Counted from the first letter of the stretch, positions 44,331 through 53,390 are shown. The stretch: 64,000 nucleotides of DNA from Hyphomicrobiales bacterium (GCA_021775855.1 JAJFGZ010000005.1:1-64000); one strand, 5' to 3'. Numbers and translations are program-made. Notes: generated from the letters alone by a model not told the origin.

Positions 44331-45950
44331 TTAAAACATTACCGGTTCGTTGTATTTGCCGAACACGTCGGTCAGGACCGCGTTTATCTCACCGACGCTG
44401 GCATAGGCCTTCACGGCGCCCATGATGGCCGGCATCATATTGTCGCTGCCCTCGGCCGCCTGGCGCAAACTGGCAAGGGCGGCTGTGACCGCGTCATTGT
44501 CACGTTCAGTTTTAACGGCCTGAAGTCGGGCCACCTGCTTGTCGGCGTCCTCGCGTTTATAGGGGTGCATTTCGACCGCATGGTCTTCCTGCCCGGTCTC
44601 GAAACAATTGACGCCGACCTTTCGGAAACTCCCGTCTTCCAGTCTCTTCTGGTGCTCGTGGGCCCGCTTCGAGACCCGCGCCTGGATCTTGCCTTCCGAT
44701 ATCAATTTCAGGATGCCACCCTCGGCATCGACCTCTTCCATGACCCGAACCATCTCGGCTTCCATCTGGTTGGTCAGGGTCTCCACATAGTGCGAGCCAG
44801 CCAGAGGATCGACGGTGTCGGTCAGGCCCATTTCCTCGATTAGAATCTGCATGGTGCGGGTGGAGATGCGTTGGGCTTTTTCCGACGGGATCGTGTAGGC
44901 CTCGTCGTAGCAACAGAGCGCCACGGTCTGGGCACCCGACAGGGCCGAGATCAGGGCATAGTATGCGCCGCGCACGATGTTATTTTCCGGTTGCTCGATG
45001 GTCAGGCCCGAACCGCCGCCACCGGCAATCATGCGCAGCCACATGGATTTAGGGTTTTTGGCGGAATATTCGTGTCTGACGATTTTAGCCCACAACCTGC
45101 GCCCAGCGCGGAATTTGCAAATCTGTTCGAAGAGCTGACCGAAAATATTGAAGTTGAACGACATACGGTAGGCAAACTCGTCGATATCGAGGCCGCGCTT
45201 TAAGACCTCGTCGAAATAGGCGCGGGCGATGCAGAAGCCGTAGGCCATTTCCTCGACCGGGGTCGCACCGGATTCGCGGATATGGTAGCCGCAGACAGAA
45301 ACCGGGCTGTAGAGCGGGGCCTCCCGCGCGCAATATTCCATCGTATCGGCGACCAGACGGACGGAGGCGTCGACCGGGTAAATCCAGGTGCCGCGACCGA
45401 CATATTCCTTCAGGATATCGTTCTGACAAGTGCCGCGCAGGTTTTTCAGGTCGAACCCGCGCTTCTCGGCAACCGCCAGATACATGGCGATCATGATTGC
45501 CGCAGAACCGTTGATGGTCAGCGACACGGTAACGTTCTCGATGTCGATCCCGTCGAAGGCGATTTCCATGTCCTTCAAGGTATCGATCGCCATGCCGACC
45601 CGGCCGACTTCGCCAGCCGCCATGGGGTCGTCTGAATCAAGGCCGCACTGGGTCGGTAAATCGAAAGCCACGTTGAGCCCGGTATTGCCGGTCTCGATCA
45701 GGTATTTGAAGCGGGCGTTGGTGTCTTCAGCATTCCCGAAACCGGTATACTGGCGCATGGTCCAGGGGCGTTTCCGGTACATCAGATCGTGGATACCGCG
45801 GGTGAACGGGTATTCGCCCGGCAGACCGACGCCATCCGATATCCCCGGCTCGTCGATCCGGCTCGCGGCAACATCGTCCGCCGTATAAAGCGGTTTGATC
45901 TCGATCCCGGATTCGTTCCAGCGGACATCCACCTTAACTTGCTTATTCAC
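44331..45950 (-). CDS. Coenzyme B12-dependent acyl-CoA mutase, large subunit (methylmalonyl-CoA mutase type)
   Basis: This 539-aa catalytic subunit carries the TIM-barrel part only; the B12 domain is the separate upstream gene. Key residues in methylmalonyl-CoA mutase spacing: Y68 (MRQYTGF), A95 (VAFDLP), R186 (VGRGTW), H223 (CGYHIRES), matching Y89, A116, R207 and H244. Isobutyryl- and 2-hydroxyisobutyryl-CoA mutases replace Y and R, so a substrate with a free carboxylate such as methylmalonyl-CoA is favoured. GTG 45950 follows GGAGAAAACCG and overlaps the small-subunit stop. Confidence 0.88.
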   Translation of the reverse strand: MNKQVKVDVRWNESGIEIKPLYTADDVAASRIDEPGISDGVGLPGEYPFTRGIHDLMYRKRPWTMRQYTGFGNAEDTNARFKYLIETGNTGLNVAFDLPTQCGLDSDDPMAAGEVGRVGMAIDTLKDMEIAFDGIDIENVTVSLTINGSAAIMIAMYLAVAEKRGFDLKNLRGTCQNDILKEYVGRGTWIYPVDASVRLVADTMEYCAREAPLYSPVSVCGYHIRESGATPVEEMAYGFCIARAYFDEVLKRGLDIDEFAYRMSFNFNIFGQLFEQICKFRAGRRLWAKIVRHEYSAKNPKSMWLRMIAGGGGSGLTIEQPENNIVRGAYYALISALSGAQTVALCCYDEAYTIPSEKAQRISTRTMQILIEEMGLTDTVDPLAGSHYVETLTNQMEAEMVRVMEEVDAEGGILKLISEGKIQARVSKRAHEHQKRLEDGSFRKVGVNCFETGQEDHAVEMHPYKREDADKQVARLQAVKTERDNDAVTAALASLRQAAEGSDNMMPAIMGAVKAYASVGEINAVLTDVFGKYNEPVMF

Positions 45951-46344
45951 CGGTTTTCTCCCTGATGAAGGCGACGATCTCGTCGAGTTTGGCGCCTGTA
46001 TTGAAGACCCCTTCGATGCCCAGCTCCAACAAACTGGCATGGTCCTCTTTCGGGATATTACCGCCAATCACCCAGACCTTGTTGGTGAGCTGGTACTTTT
46101 CCAGTTGCGATTTCAACGCGCTGCAAAGCGGAATATGCGAGCCGGACAGGATTGAGAGGCCGATTACATCCACATCGTTGTCGCGGGCGGCGAGCGCGAT
46201 CTCCTCGGGGCTTTTGCGCAGTCCTGTATAGATCACTTCAAAACCGGCTTCTACAAGCGCGCGGGCGACCACCTTGCCGCCTACATCATGGCCGTCGAGA
46301 CCAGGCTTGGCGATCAGTACCTTGATTTTTTTGTTCCCGCTCAA
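45943..46344 (-). CDS. Cobalamin-binding small subunit of the acyl-CoA mutase
   Basis: This 133-aa B12-binding protein has the DxHxxG motif (LDGHDVGGKVV), whose His coordinates cobalt, the SxL loop (SILSGSH) and the VIGGNIP motif. The start is TTG at 46344, overlapping the stop of the dehydrogenase gene (TTGA), behind AAGGAATTGTCAGC. With the large subunit it forms a heteromeric mutase. The open frame upstream to 46491 is a shadow. Confidence 0.88.
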   Translation of the reverse strand: MSGNKKIKVLIAKPGLDGHDVGGKVVARALVEAGFEVIYTGLRKSPEEIALAARDNDVDVIGLSILSGSHIPLCSALKSQLEKYQLTNKVWVIGGNIPKEDHASLLELGIEGVFNTGAKLDEIVAFIREKTGE

Positions 46345-47474
46345 GCTGACAATTCCTTGGCGATGATCAGTTTCAGGATTTCGCTGGTGCCGCCGCCGAT
46401 CAGCAGAAAACGCACGTCGCGCAAGTAGCGCTGAACCGGATATTCCATGGCGTACCCGTACGACGCAAAAACCCGAGCTGAATTGTCGCAAATCCGGGCC
46501 GCCGCTTCAGTCGCGAACAGCTTGGCCATGGACGATTCTTTGTGGTGCGGCAGACCGGAATCTTTCAGCCAGGCAGCGTTTGAGACAATGTGGGTGGCTG
46601 CTTCGAGGTCGGTCGCCATGTCGGCGAGTTTCAGCTGGATCGCCTGGAACCGGTTGATGGGCTTACCGAACTGGACCCGCTCGCTCGAATATTGCACTGC
46701 TGCGTCAAGTGCCGCCTGGCCAATTCCGAGGCCCATGGCAGCGGTGATGATGCGGATTTCAGCAAGTAATTTTCGCAGATGGCGCTCCCCGTCACCCTCC
46801 TCCCTGCTCAAACGGTGCGTGTCCGGTACAAAACAGTCGTTGAACGCTACTTCGGAGGTTGGCAGCGCCCACACCCCCATCTTTTCAATCGTCTTGCCGA
46901 TTTCCAGCCCGTCGAAATCCTTCTCGACAAGGAAGATGGTGATTTTTTCTTCGTTGCCCGCTTTGGCAAATACCGTGAAGAAATCCGCTACCGGCGCAGC
47001 GGTCACCCACATTTTCTGGCCGTTCAGTTTATAGCCGCCTTCAACTTTGACGGCGTTGGTGGTCATGCCACCAAGATCGCTGCCGGAATTCGGTTCGGTC
47101 ATGCAGATCGCGCCGATTTTCTTGGCGTCAAGCGCCGGAGCAAATAGGCGCGCGCGGATATCGTCATTGCCAAGCATATGGAGAAATTTAGTGCCCATTA
47201 GCGACTGCATGGCGACGCACCCTGCGAGCGACAGGGACCCGCGCGCAACTTCGCGGAGCGCGATGCAGAAGGTCTGCAGATCGACACCAGAACCGCCATC
47301 CTCTTCCGGGTAGCGCATGGCGATGAAGCCAAGGCCAGCCAATTCGCGCACCAGTTCGAGCGGGTAAGCATGGGCCTCGTCGATGGCTTCGGCGGCAGGC
47401 GCAATGCGCTCATCCGCGAACCTTGTAAAGGTATCACAGACCGCCTGCTGCTCTTCGCTCAGGGTGAAATCCAT
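46341..47474 (-). CDS. Acyl-CoA dehydrogenase with atypical catalytic site
   Basis: This 377-aa member has the FAD signature CMTEPNSGSDLGG, but its C-terminal motif is LIGGGTSEIL rather than IYEGTSE: the usual catalytic Glu is Gly. Isovaleryl-CoA dehydrogenase has a similar C-terminal motif and uses a glutamate on helix G instead; AEIRIITAAMG is a candidate here. A branched or unusual acyl-CoA substrate is likely. It overlaps hyuB by 1 nt (TGATG) and the B12 subunit gene by 4 nt. Confidence 0.88.
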   Translation of the reverse strand: MDFTLSEEQQAVCDTFTRFADERIAPAAEAIDEAHAYPLELVRELAGLGFIAMRYPEEDGGSGVDLQTFCIALREVARGSLSLAGCVAMQSLMGTKFLHMLGNDDIRARLFAPALDAKKIGAICMTEPNSGSDLGGMTTNAVKVEGGYKLNGQKMWVTAAPVADFFTVFAKAGNEEKITIFLVEKDFDGLEIGKTIEKMGVWALPTSEVAFNDCFVPDTHRLSREEGDGERHLRKLLAEIRIITAAMGLGIGQAALDAAVQYSSERVQFGKPINRFQAIQLKLADMATDLEAATHIVSNAAWLKDSGLPHHKESSMAKLFATEAAARICDNSARVFASYGYAMEYPVQRYLRDVRFLLIGGGTSEILKLIIAKELSA

Positions 47475-49162
47475 CAGCCCGCCTGTCCCGCCTTGTAGCC
47501 GTAAACGGTTTCCGCCATTTCCGCTGAAATGACGCCGTTGGTGATTTCCTCGGCAAGCACCCTTGTATCGCGTTTTTTCGGATCGCCGTAGCCACCGCCA
47601 CCACCAGCAAACTGATGGTACAACGTACCTTTGGGCACGCCGGCGATCAGGTCCTTGTTGTTCGGGACATGCTCAGTGCCATCGGGGTAGGTCAGCACAA
47701 TTGAGTTGAGTGTTGAATCGTGGCCACCAAACAGGCCAAAGGCCGGTTCGAAATCGCCATCGCCGAATGTGACAAACTGGGTATCTTCCGACCCGATGGT
47801 GTAGATCGTTTCGACCCCGAGGCCGCCGCGCCATTGGCCCGCGCCAGCGGAATCAATCGTATATTCGTGGCGGTGCAACAGGTGTGGAGTCTGCTGCTCG
47901 AACATTTCGTAATCCTGATCCAGCACCCCGCCAGACGCGTCGATCATGCCGATATGGTCGTAGCCGTCGGTGCCATTCATGCCACCAGACCCGCCCTTCA
48001 AACCCATAAAGCCGATATCTACGTAGGCTTCGCCGTTGCCGGGGTCGATGCCGGTGGTCAGGGAACAGAGCAGGTTGTTCCAGCCCGCCGTGACCCGATC
48101 GGGGATGACCGGGGCCAGGGCGCGGATGATCGCGTCGGCGTTTGGCGGGCATAGATGGTTGCCGAACGTGGTCGCTTTCGGGTAGCTGGCGTTCAGGATG
48201 GTGCCTTCCGGGATGATGATTTCGAACGGCTCCACCATGCCCTCATTGTGCGGAATATCGGGGTTGACCATCTGCAGCAAGGTCAGGACGGTTGCCGAGG
48301 CGCTGGACGTGTAGGTGCCGTTTACAAATCCATCCGTCTGGGCGTCGGTCTCGCTATAATCGAAGGTGATCTTCTCGTCTTCGACGTGAATTGTCACCCG
48401 GATGGTGAATTCGGTGCCGAGGTTGTGGCCATCGAAATAGACCATGCCTTCGCCCGAATAGGTGCCATTCGGGATCGAGCGGATTTCTGCCTGCATCATT
48501 TTGCGGGTGGCGTCGAACAGGGCCGCCTTGTGGGCGTCGTAACTCGCGATGCCGTATTTGGTGATCAGGGCCTGGATGCGGCGCTCGCCGACAGTGCAGG
48601 CCCCCATCTGGGCCTTCAGATCATGCTCGACGATGTCGAAACGGATATTGGCGAAAATCAGATCCCAGACGTCCTTGCGGCGTTTGCCCTTCTCGAACAC
48701 CTTGACCGGCGGGATGCGGAGTGCCTCCTGCCAGACTTCGGTGGCGCGCGGATTGTAGCCGCCCGGCACGTTGCCGCCGATATCGGCCTGGTGGCCTTTC
48801 ACCGCCGACCACGCGACCAGTTTGGCGTCGGTAAAGATTGGTTTGTAGACGGCGACGTCGTTATTCTGATTGCCGAGGGAAAAGACATCGTTGTGAAAAA
48901 TAACATCCCCTGGGTGAATATCCCCATCGAAATATTCGATGATATATTTACAAACCGGCGCCAGCGAAAAAGCCAGGATCGGCAGGTTTTCAGTCTGTTC
49001 CAGCATCCGGCCTTCGGCATCGTACAGACCCGTGACGAAATCCTTGGCTTCGCACAGGATCGGCGAGCGGGTCGTTTTCTGCACCGACATGCTCATCTCG
49101 TCGGAGATTGATTTGAAGGTGCGGGCATAGACCGAGAGAAGGATTGGATCGACCTTTGTCAT
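47474..49162 (-). CDS. hyuB: Hydantoinase B/oxoprolinase-family protein
   Basis: This 562-aa subunit belongs to the HyuB family that pairs with HyuA in ATP-dependent hydantoin, 5-oxoproline or ketone-carboxylating enzymes. Typical segments are LCEAKDFVTGLYDAEGRM near the N-terminus, KGHQADIGGNVPG, and the C-terminal GGGGYGDPKKRD. It overlaps hyuA by ATGA. The substrate is not predictable, but the acyl-CoA enzymes in the operon suggest ring opening or carboxylation upstream of beta-oxidation. Confidence 0.9.
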   Translation of the reverse strand: MTKVDPILLSVYARTFKSISDEMSMSVQKTTRSPILCEAKDFVTGLYDAEGRMLEQTENLPILAFSLAPVCKYIIEYFDGDIHPGDVIFHNDVFSLGNQNNDVAVYKPIFTDAKLVAWSAVKGHQADIGGNVPGGYNPRATEVWQEALRIPPVKVFEKGKRRKDVWDLIFANIRFDIVEHDLKAQMGACTVGERRIQALITKYGIASYDAHKAALFDATRKMMQAEIRSIPNGTYSGEGMVYFDGHNLGTEFTIRVTIHVEDEKITFDYSETDAQTDGFVNGTYTSSASATVLTLLQMVNPDIPHNEGMVEPFEIIIPEGTILNASYPKATTFGNHLCPPNADAIIRALAPVIPDRVTAGWNNLLCSLTTGIDPGNGEAYVDIGFMGLKGGSGGMNGTDGYDHIGMIDASGGVLDQDYEMFEQQTPHLLHRHEYTIDSAGAGQWRGGLGVETIYTIGSEDTQFVTFGDGDFEPAFGLFGGHDSTLNSIVLTYPDGTEHVPNNKDLIAGVPKGTLYHQFAGGGGGYGDPKKRDTRVLAEEITNGVISAEMAETVYGYKAGQAG

Positions 49163-51270
49163 TTTGCTGATCCCTTTATTCCTGAGGATACTAGGTCTTC
49201 ACGTCCCTTCAGATAGAGGACGAACGAATCGTTCGCATCCAGCATGCAGTCGAAACCGGCGCTGACGAAAATCGCGGTGGTGACCTGCTCGATCATGGCC
49301 GGGCCTTCGATCTTGTGGCCAAAATGCAGACGTGCACCATCGTACACGGAAATATCCGCGAACGCATCGGTCTCCGGGATGTAAACCCGGCGGGACCCCT
49401 TGATCGCGGTGGCGGCGTCTGAAGTCGCCTTTTCGCCAGTTCCCATTTTCGGCTTGCTGGTTTCACCCACGGCCTGGAGACGAACATTGATGATTTCGAC
49501 CGGCACCTCGCCGCTATCGAGGGAATAGCCGTAGAGCCGGTTGTGTTCCTCGTGGAAGGCGGTTTCGATTTTCGTGGCGTCGCGCGCCTTGATCGCCGTA
49601 TCGTCGACGACAAAAGACACTTCGTGGTACTGTTTCAGGTAGCGGCAATCAAATTTGACGTGGAATTTACAGTCCTTCGCCGCGATTCCCTCATCCTTCA
49701 GCATGGCGGCGGCGGCCGACTTCATATCGGTGATGCGGTCGTCAAGCGCGCCCCAATCGTGGGTCCCGAGCCGGGCAACGAAGGTACGGACCATGTCGTG
49801 GCGCAGGTCACTCATCAACATCCCGACGGCGCACAGGACAGAGGATTCCCTGGGCACAATCTGGAGCGGGATTTCAAGCTCGTTGCAGATCTGGCAGGAA
49901 TGGATCGGGCCGGCACCGCCCGCAACTATGAGCGGGAATTCGCGCGGATCGAAACCGCGCTTGATAGTCACCTCGCGCACCCCCTGCGCCATATTGTTGC
50001 AGACCACCCGGTACATGCCGGCGGCGGCGGCCTCGACGCTCATGCCAAGCGGTTTGGCGATTTTTTCTTCAATTGCCTTGCGCGATCCCTCGATATCAAG
50101 GCTGATCTGGCCGCCCGCGAAAAAATCAGGGTTGAGGTACCCGAGTACCAGATTGGCGTCGGTACAAGCGGGATCTACCCCGCTCTTGCGGTAACAGACC
50201 GGGCCCGGATCGGCACCGGCTGATTGCGGACCCATGCGCAACAGCCCGCCCTTGTCGATCCACCCAATGCTGCCACCACCCGCCCCAATGGTGTGGATAC
50301 CGAGCATCGGCAGGGCAAGCTTGTGGCGGTCGATCGATCCTTCGTTGACCATGACCGGGCTTTCGTCAACGAGCGCCGCCTCAAAGCTTGTGCCCCCCAT
50401 ATCGACAACCAGACATTTATTCTGACCGTGGGCTTCGGCATAAACCAGCCCTGCAGCGGGGCCGCCAGCGGGGCCCGAGAGGAGTGTCAGGGCGGCATGA
50501 TCGCGGGCTATTTCCGGTGACATGACACCGCCGTTGGACTGCATGATCAGCAGGGTGCCGTTGAACCCGGCGTCCCCCAGCCGGGAACGCAGCTGGTCAA
50601 GATAATGTGCCAGGATCGGCCCGATATAGGAATTCAGCGCGGTGGTGGAGATGCGCTCGTAAAACCGGATCGATGGGAGCAGGTCGGTGGAGACTGTCAG
50701 GTAGGCGTCGGGCATTTCTGCACGCACAAGGTTCGCGGCGGCCTGTTCGTGATGCGGGTTGGCAAAGGCATTCATGAAACAGATGGAAATCGCTTCAACG
50801 CCGCTCGCCTTGAATTGATCAATGGCAGCCTTCACGTCCTCAAGATTGAGAGCCGTAATTTCGTTACCGTCACGATCAATGCGTCCTTCGACGCCGATGC
50901 GGCGACGGCGCGGGACCAACGGTACCACATTGGTATAGCGGTTGTTGTATTGCTCCTCGCGGATGCCGCGGCGCATCTCAAGTGCGTCGCGCAGACCCAT
51001 GGTTGTGATGAGCCCGGACTTTGCGCCGCGCCGGGTTAGCGTCGCGTTGGTCGTTACCGTGGTGCCGTGGACGATGGTCTCCAGGCTGCCGGTGAACTCC
51101 TCAAGCGACATGGCCGGGTCCAGGCTTTCCGCGATTTCGTGCAACCCCTTCACGACCGCGATCGAGGGGTCGTCAGGTGTCGACAGCGTTTTGAAAATCA
51201 GCGGTGCGGACCCGTCCCGGGTCAGGAAAAAATCCGTAAACGTTCCGCCAACATCGACACCGAGTTTCAT
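49159..51270 (-). CDS. hyuA: Hydantoinase A/oxoprolinase-family protein
   Basis: This 703-aa ATP-dependent subunit has the N-terminal actin-like ATPase motif GVDVGGTFTDFF, a second phosphate loop DMGGTSFEAALVD and the GAGGGSIGWIDKGGLLRMGPQSAGA segment. The family includes N-methylhydantoinase, 5-oxoprolinase and acetone/acetophenone carboxylase. The gene sits 4 bp after the thiolase gene. Confidence 0.9.
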   Translation of the reverse strand: MKLGVDVGGTFTDFFLTRDGSAPLIFKTLSTPDDPSIAVVKGLHEIAESLDPAMSLEEFTGSLETIVHGTTVTTNATLTRRGAKSGLITTMGLRDALEMRRGIREEQYNNRYTNVVPLVPRRRRIGVEGRIDRDGNEITALNLEDVKAAIDQFKASGVEAISICFMNAFANPHHEQAAANLVRAEMPDAYLTVSTDLLPSIRFYERISTTALNSYIGPILAHYLDQLRSRLGDAGFNGTLLIMQSNGGVMSPEIARDHAALTLLSGPAGGPAAGLVYAEAHGQNKCLVVDMGGTSFEAALVDESPVMVNEGSIDRHKLALPMLGIHTIGAGGGSIGWIDKGGLLRMGPQSAGADPGPVCYRKSGVDPACTDANLVLGYLNPDFFAGGQISLDIEGSRKAIEEKIAKPLGMSVEAAAAGMYRVVCNNMAQGVREVTIKRGFDPREFPLIVAGGAGPIHSCQICNELEIPLQIVPRESSVLCAVGMLMSDLRHDMVRTFVARLGTHDWGALDDRITDMKSAAAAMLKDEGIAAKDCKFHVKFDCRYLKQYHEVSFVVDDTAIKARDATKIETAFHEEHNRLYGYSLDSGEVPVEIINVRLQAVGETSKPKMGTGEKATSDAATAIKGSRRVYIPETDAFADISVYDGARLHFGHKIEGPAMIEQVTTAIFVSAGFDCMLDANDSFVLYLKGREDLVSSGIKGSAK

Positions 51271-51274
51271 CTTC

Positions 51275-52483
51275 TCAGGACCTGTCGCTTACTTTCAAGA
51301 CCACGGCCATCGCGGTATCGCCTGCGGCGCAACCTTCGAACAGGCCGGTGCCGCCGCCGCGCATCGCCAGCTCCTCGATCAACTCGATGATCGAGCGCAT
51401 GCCGGTCGGTCCCTGGGGGTGACCCCAGATCAGCGAGCAGCCGTAATTGTTCATGTCGTTGGCGTCGACGCCGGTGGCGCTCGCAAACACAATATCGTTG
51501 ACCGCGAACGGATTGTGGGAGTTGATCGCGTCCATCTCGCTGGCTTTCATGTCCGCTGCATCGAGGGCACGTTGTGCGGCCGGGATTGTTGCTTCAGGCA
51601 TATAGGCAAGTTCAGCACGGGCCAGGCCAAAACCGAGAATTTCAATTCGAATTCCGGCGTCGGTCGCCAGCTCCCTGGCTTTGTCGGACGTTGTCACCAT
51701 CATGCCCGCGTTGCCGTCGGCGGGGTGGGTCTGGGCGCCATACGTGACCGTGCCGCCGTCTTTGACGGGCCGCAATTTGGCCAATCCCTCGGCGGTCGAG
51801 ATAGTGATACCCTCGTCGCCTTCCATGGTCGTCGCAGTCTTGCGGTAGCGCTGATCGGGGACATCGAAAGGCAGGGTCATGTAACGCTTCTGGAAGGCGT
51901 GGTTGTCGGCAGTTGATGTCAGATATTGCTCGGTGCGGCGCAGCACCAGGTCGTGTTGTTGCTCGGCCGTTACCTGGTGCCTCTTGGCGACATTTTCGGC
52001 TGTGTCGATCATGGCATGCCCGCCAAGCGGGTCGCAGGAAAAATTGTCCATGACCCAGTCTTCATGCGTACCGGTTCCACCTGGCCCGCTCGGATTGGGG
52101 TAATAGAGGTGCGGACCATTTGAAGTGCGGTCGCAGGTGGCGACGATGGCGTTGGTTGCCATGCCAACTTCAACCTCCTGTACTGCCGCAAGCAAACTCC
52201 GAACTGACGTGGCGCAGGCTTGCGACAGGGTCGGGCCGCCAACTTTGTTGGCCCCGATCATTCCGGTAAACCAGGGCACGCCGTAAAAGGAATGGTGCTG
52301 TACGACAGACAGGCCCAGGACGCCAAAATCGATTTCCTCCGGCTCGATCTTCCGCTTTGCCATCTCCTTTTTGGCGACATGGGCGGCAAACTCCACCGAG
52401 TTCAGGCCCGCCAGGCTGCCCTGCCAGCGGGCAAAAGGCGTCGACCAATAGGCACCGTATGGAATTTCAGCTTTAAACGACAC
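51275..52483 (-). CDS. Thiolase-family protein
   Basis: This 402-aa protein has the thiolase fold: nucleophile in LSQACATSVRSL, NSHNPFAVND with the base histidine, GHPQGPTGMRS and the second cysteine in FEGCAAGDTAMAV. The length and first-domain composition fit acetyl-CoA acetyltransferase/SCP2-like thiolases, which cleave 3-ketoacyl-CoAs. The start is GTG at 52483 behind AGGAG. Confidence 0.9.
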   Translation of the reverse strand: MSFKAEIPYGAYWSTPFARWQGSLAGLNSVEFAAHVAKKEMAKRKIEPEEIDFGVLGLSVVQHHSFYGVPWFTGMIGANKVGGPTLSQACATSVRSLLAAVQEVEVGMATNAIVATCDRTSNGPHLYYPNPSGPGGTGTHEDWVMDNFSCDPLGGHAMIDTAENVAKRHQVTAEQQHDLVLRRTEQYLTSTADNHAFQKRYMTLPFDVPDQRYRKTATTMEGDEGITISTAEGLAKLRPVKDGGTVTYGAQTHPADGNAGMMVTTSDKARELATDAGIRIEILGFGLARAELAYMPEATIPAAQRALDAADMKASEMDAINSHNPFAVNDIVFASATGVDANDMNNYGCSLIWGHPQGPTGMRSIIELIEELAMRGGGTGLFEGCAAGDTAMAVVLKVSDRS

Positions 52484-52516
52484 GTGAATGCACTCCTGTT
52501 TCCAGCGAAATATTCG

Positions 52517-52939
52517 TTAGCCTACTGCAACTACTGCTTTTCCAGCGAGCAATATGTCGCCATTCTGGTTGACCGCCTCGAGGTCCAGATCGACCAGATG
52601 CTCTCCCGCTTCCTGGCGTCTGCCCGCTACCCGGCCGCGGCATGAGATCGTATCGCCGGGTAATGCCATGGCCGCGAACCGGTTCGAGAATGAACGGATC
52701 TGGTTTTGCCCGGCCCAACAGGTGATCAGCCGCCCAAGCACCGCCATGTTGAACATGCCGTGGATAATGATCCCCGGTAATCCGCTGGAACGCGCGATTT
52801 CATCATCGAGATGGATCGGGCTCGGATCGCCGGAAGCCTTGGCAAACGCAGCGATGGTTTCCTTGTCCACCGGGCCGATCTCGACGGGAGGCAATGCGTC
52901 GCCGATCGCGATATTTTCGAAACTCGTAAGGGTCACCAT
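52517..52939 (-). CDS. MaoC-like hotdog dehydratase, C-terminal type
   Basis: This 140-aa hotdog protein carries the hydratase motif FAKASGDPSPIHLDDEIARSSG, with Asp and His of the (R)-specific enoyl-CoA hydratase site, then GIIIHGMFNMAVLGRLI. It is 7 bp after the other MaoC gene; the two probably act as a heterodimer that hydrates an enoyl-CoA. Confidence 0.88.
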   Translation of the reverse strand: MVTLTSFENIAIGDALPPVEIGPVDKETIAAFAKASGDPSPIHLDDEIARSSGLPGIIIHGMFNMAVLGRLITCWAGQNQIRSFSNRFAAMALPGDTISCRGRVAGRRQEAGEHLVDLDLEAVNQNGDILLAGKAVVAVG

Positions 52940-52946
52940 TCCGCTC

Positions 52947-53390
52947 CTAACTGTTCAGAATGACGATGGATGTCTTGAGGTCGCAGACGCGGGCCCCGTG
53001 CTGATTGTCCATCTGTGTCTCGGTGACGATGAATTGCAACGCACCGCCTTTTTTTTCGAACATGTCTGCAATCTTTTGCCGCCCGGTGATTGTATCACCG
53101 GCAAACATCGCGGCGTGGTAATTGAACCATTGTTCACCGTGGACCGTTTTCGGGATCGGGATATCCATGTCGCCGTGTACCAGGAAGGATTGTTCGGCAT
53201 CCATCATAAGGGAAAAACAAAATGTCAGTGGGGCCGGAATCGCCGGATACCCAGCTGCCCTTGCCGCCACCTCTTCCCGGTAAACCGGGCTGGTCTCACC
53301 GATGGCGTCGGCGAAGGCTGCGATCCGCGCCGCGTCCACAATTATCGAAAACGGGGCATATTCCTTGCCGATATAATCCGGATTCCACAT
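52947..53390 (-). CDS. MaoC-like hotdog dehydratase, N-terminal type (FAS1-type)
   Basis: This 147-aa hotdog protein is of the MaoC_dehydrat_N type (FADAIGETSPVYREEVAARAAGYPAIPAPLTF) and contains HGEQWFNYHAAMFAGDTITG. Such N-type proteins lack the catalytic Asp/His pair and partner a C-type subunit, here the next gene. It is the first gene of the 13-gene operon. ATG 53390 is the family-like start; upstream codons to 53462 overlap the operator region. Confidence 0.85.
   Translation of the reverse strand: MWNPDYIGKEYAPFSIIVDAARIAAFADAIGETSPVYREEVAARAAGYPAIPAPLTFCFSLMMDAEQSFLVHGDMDIPIPKTVHGEQWFNYHAAMFAGDTITGRQKIADMFEKKGGALQFIVTETQMDNQHGARVCDLKTSIVILNS

Noticed and set aside
40625-44843. Three long plus-strand frames across the Mo hydroxylase and mutase genes
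   Set aside because: All lie opposite genes with complete cofactor motifs and overlapping starts and stops; the plus frames lack ribosome-binding sites and recognisable domains.
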